Positions 62,020 through 64,000 of a stretch of DNA of 64,000 bases are shown here, in pieces. Below the pieces are notes generated by a model. It was not told the DNA's origin. It did not search any database and was given only the letters and a program-made list of their open reading frames with translations. Position numbers and translations under genes: made by a program. Source of the DNA: Herbaspirillum sp. DW155 (GTDB lineage: Bacteria; Pseudomonadota; Gammaproteobacteria; Burkholderiales; Burkholderiaceae_D); the NCBI RefSeq assembly GCF_037076565.1, contig NZ_AP029028.1, positions 62,001 through 126,000 on the forward strand, read 5' to 3'. How positions within the stretch are numbered: position 1 is the stretch's first letter; every line of letters begins with the position of its first letter.

Positions 62020-62403
62020 ATGCCAACCATCAATCAACTGATTAGCAAACCACGTGTCCGCGCGATCGTGAAGAGCAAGTCGCCGGCGCTGGAAAACAGC
62101 CCGCAAAAGCGCGGTGTCTGCACCCGCGTGTACACCACCACCCCGAAGAAGCCGAACTCGGCGCTGCGTAAGGTGGCCAAGGTGCGTCTGACCAACGGTT
62201 TCGAAGTCATTTCGTACATCGGCGGTGAAGGCCACAACCTGCAAGAACACAGCGTCGTGCTGATCCGCGGCGGCCGTGTGAAGGACTTGCCGGGTGTGCG
62301 TTACCACATGGTTCGCGGTGCACTGGATACCCAGGGCGTCAAGGATCGTAAGCAAGCTCGCTCGAAGTACGGTGCCAAGCGCGCCAAGGCAGCGAAGAAG
62401 TAA
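62020..62403 (+). CDS. rpsL: 30S ribosomal protein S12
   Basis: A 127-residue protein of the decoding centre. Lys43 in [13 protein letters not shown] and the KDLPGVRYH loop have the usual streptomycin-sensitive sequence. No strong Shine-Dalgarno precedes the ATG. It is the first gene of the str operon. Confidence 0.98.
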   Translation: MPTINQLISKPRVRAIVKSKSPALENSPQKRGVCTRVYTTTPKKPNSALRKVAKVRLTNGFEVISYIGGEGHNLQEHSVVLIRGGRVKDLPGVRYHMVRGALDTQGVKDRKQARSKYGAKRAKAAKK

Positions 62404-62559
62404 TAATTGGTGTTTATCATGACGCTCGCGCGTCGTGTGAACAGACTCAGAGTCGGTCCAGGACGGGCCGAGTAAGTGGAAGCCATGATGGCTCTCCGCG
62501 AGTGCAGGCGAAGTTGAAGCAGGGTTCGCCCACTCAACTGAAGATTGAAAGGAATCGAA

Positions 62560-63030
62560 ATGCCACGTCGTCGTGAAGTCCCCAAGCGGGAAATTCTGCC
62601 GGATCCGAAGTTCGGCAACGTTGAAGTCGCCAAGTTTGTGAACGTGCTGATGCTGTCGGGCAAGAAGTCCGTCGCAGAAAACATCATCTACGGCGCCTTC
62701 GACCACATCCAGTCCAAGTCGGGCAAGGACCCGCTGGAAGTGTTCTCCGCAGCCCTGAACAACTGCAAGCCGCTGGTGGAAGTCAAGTCCCGCCGCGTCG
62801 GTGGCGCCAACTACCAGGTGCCCGTTGAAGTGCGTCCGGTGCGCCGTATGGCCCTGTCGATGCGCTGGCTGCGTGAAGCTGCCAACAAGCGCAGCGAGAA
62901 GTCCATGCCCCAGCGTCTGGCTGGTGAGCTGATGGAAGCCGCCGAAGGCCGTGGCGGCGCAATGAAGCGTCGTGATGAAGTGCACCGTATGGCAGAAGCG
63001 AACAAGGCGTTCTCGCACTTCCGCTTCTAA
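62560..63030 (+). CDS. rpsG: 30S ribosomal protein S7
   Basis: A 156-residue assembly protein of the 30S head. Start 62560 was chosen because AAGGA precedes it and the product begins [19 protein letters not shown]; an in-frame ATG five codons earlier lacks a ribosome site. Family knowledge makes S7 the autoregulator of this operon. Confidence 0.98.
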   Translation: MPRRREVPKREILPDPKFGNVEVAKFVNVLMLSGKKSVAENIIYGAFDHIQSKSGKDPLEVFSAALNNCKPLVEVKSRRVGGANYQVPVEVRPVRRMALSMRWLREAANKRSEKSMPQRLAGELMEAAEGRGGAMKRRDEVHRMAEANKAFSHFRF

Positions 63031-63157
63031 TCAAGACTGGACCTGGGCTTTTGCGATGATGGGAAGTCCGGGTCTGCATCTTAAAATTGGTTCGAGCCGA
63101 GCGTTTATTTGAAAAAAATGACGCTCGGTTTCGTGCATTAAAGACTTAGGATTAATT

Positions 63158-64000
63158 ATGGCCCGTAAGACCCCCATCGAGCGCTACCGTAATATCGGTA
63201 TTTCGGCGCACATCGACGCAGGTAAAACAACCACTACCGAGCGTATCCTGTACTACACCGGCGTGAACCACAAAATCGGTGAAGTGCACGACGGCGCGGC
63301 CACCATGGACTGGATGGAGCAAGAGCAAGAGCGTGGCATCACCATCACCTCGGCTGCGACCACCTGCTTCTGGAAGGGGATGGCCAACAACTTCCCCGAG
63401 CACCACATCAACATCATCGATACCCCGGGCCACGTTGACTTCACCATCGAAGTGGAACGCTCGATGCGCGTTCTGGACGGCGCCTGCATGGTCTACTGTG
63501 CAGTGGGTGGCGTGCAGCCGCAGTCTGAAACCGTGTGGCGTCAGGCCAACAAGTACGGCGTGCCCCGTCTGGCCTTCGTCAACAAGATGGACCGTACCGG
63601 CGCCAACTTCTTCAAGGTCTACGAGCAGATGCGTAGCCGCCTGAAGGCCAACCCGGTGCCCATCCAGGTGCCTATCGGCGCCGAAGACAACTTCGAAGGC
63701 GTGATCGATCTGGTCAAGATGCGCGCCATCTACTGGGACGACGCTTCCCAGGGCATGAAGTTTGACTACCGCGACATCCCCGAGCACCTGAAGGCAACCG
63801 CCCAGGAATGGCGTGAAAAGATGGTTGAAACCGCCGCCGAGTCGTCGGAAGACCTGATGAACAAGTACCTGGAAGATGGCGACCTGTCGGAAGAAGACGT
63901 CAAGAAGGCCCTGCGCGCGCGCACCCTCGCTGGCGAAATCGTTCCGATGATGTGCGGCACCGCCTTCAAGAACAAGGGCGTGCAAGCCATGCTGGACGCC
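63158..64000 (+). CDS. fusA: Elongation factor G, 3'-truncated by window edge
   Basis: Translocation GTPase; the first 281 residues are visible, covering the G domain: G1 [10 protein letters not shown] (about 17-26), G2 RGITITSA, G3 DTPGHVDFT and G4 [15 protein letters not shown] precedes the ATG. The frame is open to the window end. A tuf copy is expected downstream. Confidence 0.98.
   Translation, partial: MARKTPIERYRNIGISAHIDAGKTTTTERILYYTGVNHKIGEVHDGAATMDWMEQEQERGITITSAATTCFWKGMANNFPEHHINIIDTPGHVDFTIEVERSMRVLDGACMVYCAVGGVQPQSETVWRQANKYGVPRLAFVNKMDRTGANFFKVYEQMRSRLKANPVPIQVPIGAEDNFEGVIDLVKMRAIYWDDASQGMKFDYRDIPEHLKATAQEWREKMVETAAESSEDLMNKYLEDGDLSEEDVKKALRARTLAGEIVPMMCGTAFKNKGVQAMLDA

Overview
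The window reads as chromosome of a high-GC betaproteobacterium of the Oxalobacteraceae, most likely Herbaspirillum or a close relative. The evidence is the betaproteobacterial small families (DUF3567, DUF1840, DUF4390), the rpsL-rpsG-fusA and tuf-secE-nusG-rplKAJL-rpoBC order, the torF-glnK-amtB operon behind a sigma-54-type promoter, and gshA-gshB followed by a regulatory PTS. Species is an inference; no rRNA gene is present. Coding density is high. I see no insertion sequence, prophage, integrase or CRISPR array.

Layout. 1-3.2 kb: 3' part of feoB with a small Cys-rich partner, then ilvA. 3.5-4.6 kb: a small Zn-ribbon protein and ogt. 4.6-8.4 kb (minus): a sulfonate/nitrate-type ABC operon with two tandem paralogous binding proteins. 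8.9-10.8 kb: kup. 10.9-14.5 kb: arginase and a polar amino-acid ABC importer. 14.5-23.4 kb (minus): a DMT transporter with a TrmB-like methyltransferase, DUF3567, an NtrY/NtrX-like two-component pair lacking the AAA+ domain, DUF4390, rsmB, DUF1840 and a lipoprotein. 23.5-25.5 kb: an OPT transporter. 25.5-31.4 kb (minus): a six-gene operon matching E. coli ynbABCD in content, plus an acyltransferase and an unknown membrane protein. It looks like a complete but uncharacterised phospholipid or lipid-headgroup pathway. 31.7-33.5 kb: comM and ubiK.

34-36.6 kb: nitrogen-regulated torF-glnK-amtB. 37-42.2 kb: gshA, gshB, EIIA(Man), HPr and enzyme I. 42.2-44.3 kb: metX-metW behind a promoter, a SAM-II riboswitch and a terminator. 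Ten aptamer bases are perfectly complementary to the terminator's 5' arm, giving a readable on/off switch. 44.4-45.6 kb: an AmpG-like transporter. 45.7-60.2 kb: tRNA-Tyr, -Gly and -Thr, tuf, tRNA-Trp, secE, nusG, rplK, rplA, rplJ, rplL, rpoB, rpoC. 60.2-61.7 kb: a Fur-box promoter, a tiny ORF and a HemS/HmuS-family protein carrying a lipoprotein signal. 61.8-64 kb: the str operon (rpsL, rpsG, 5' part of fusA).

The best leads are the ynb-like operon, with its Asn-substituted CDP-alcohol phosphotransferase motif, and the SAM-II attenuator of metXW.
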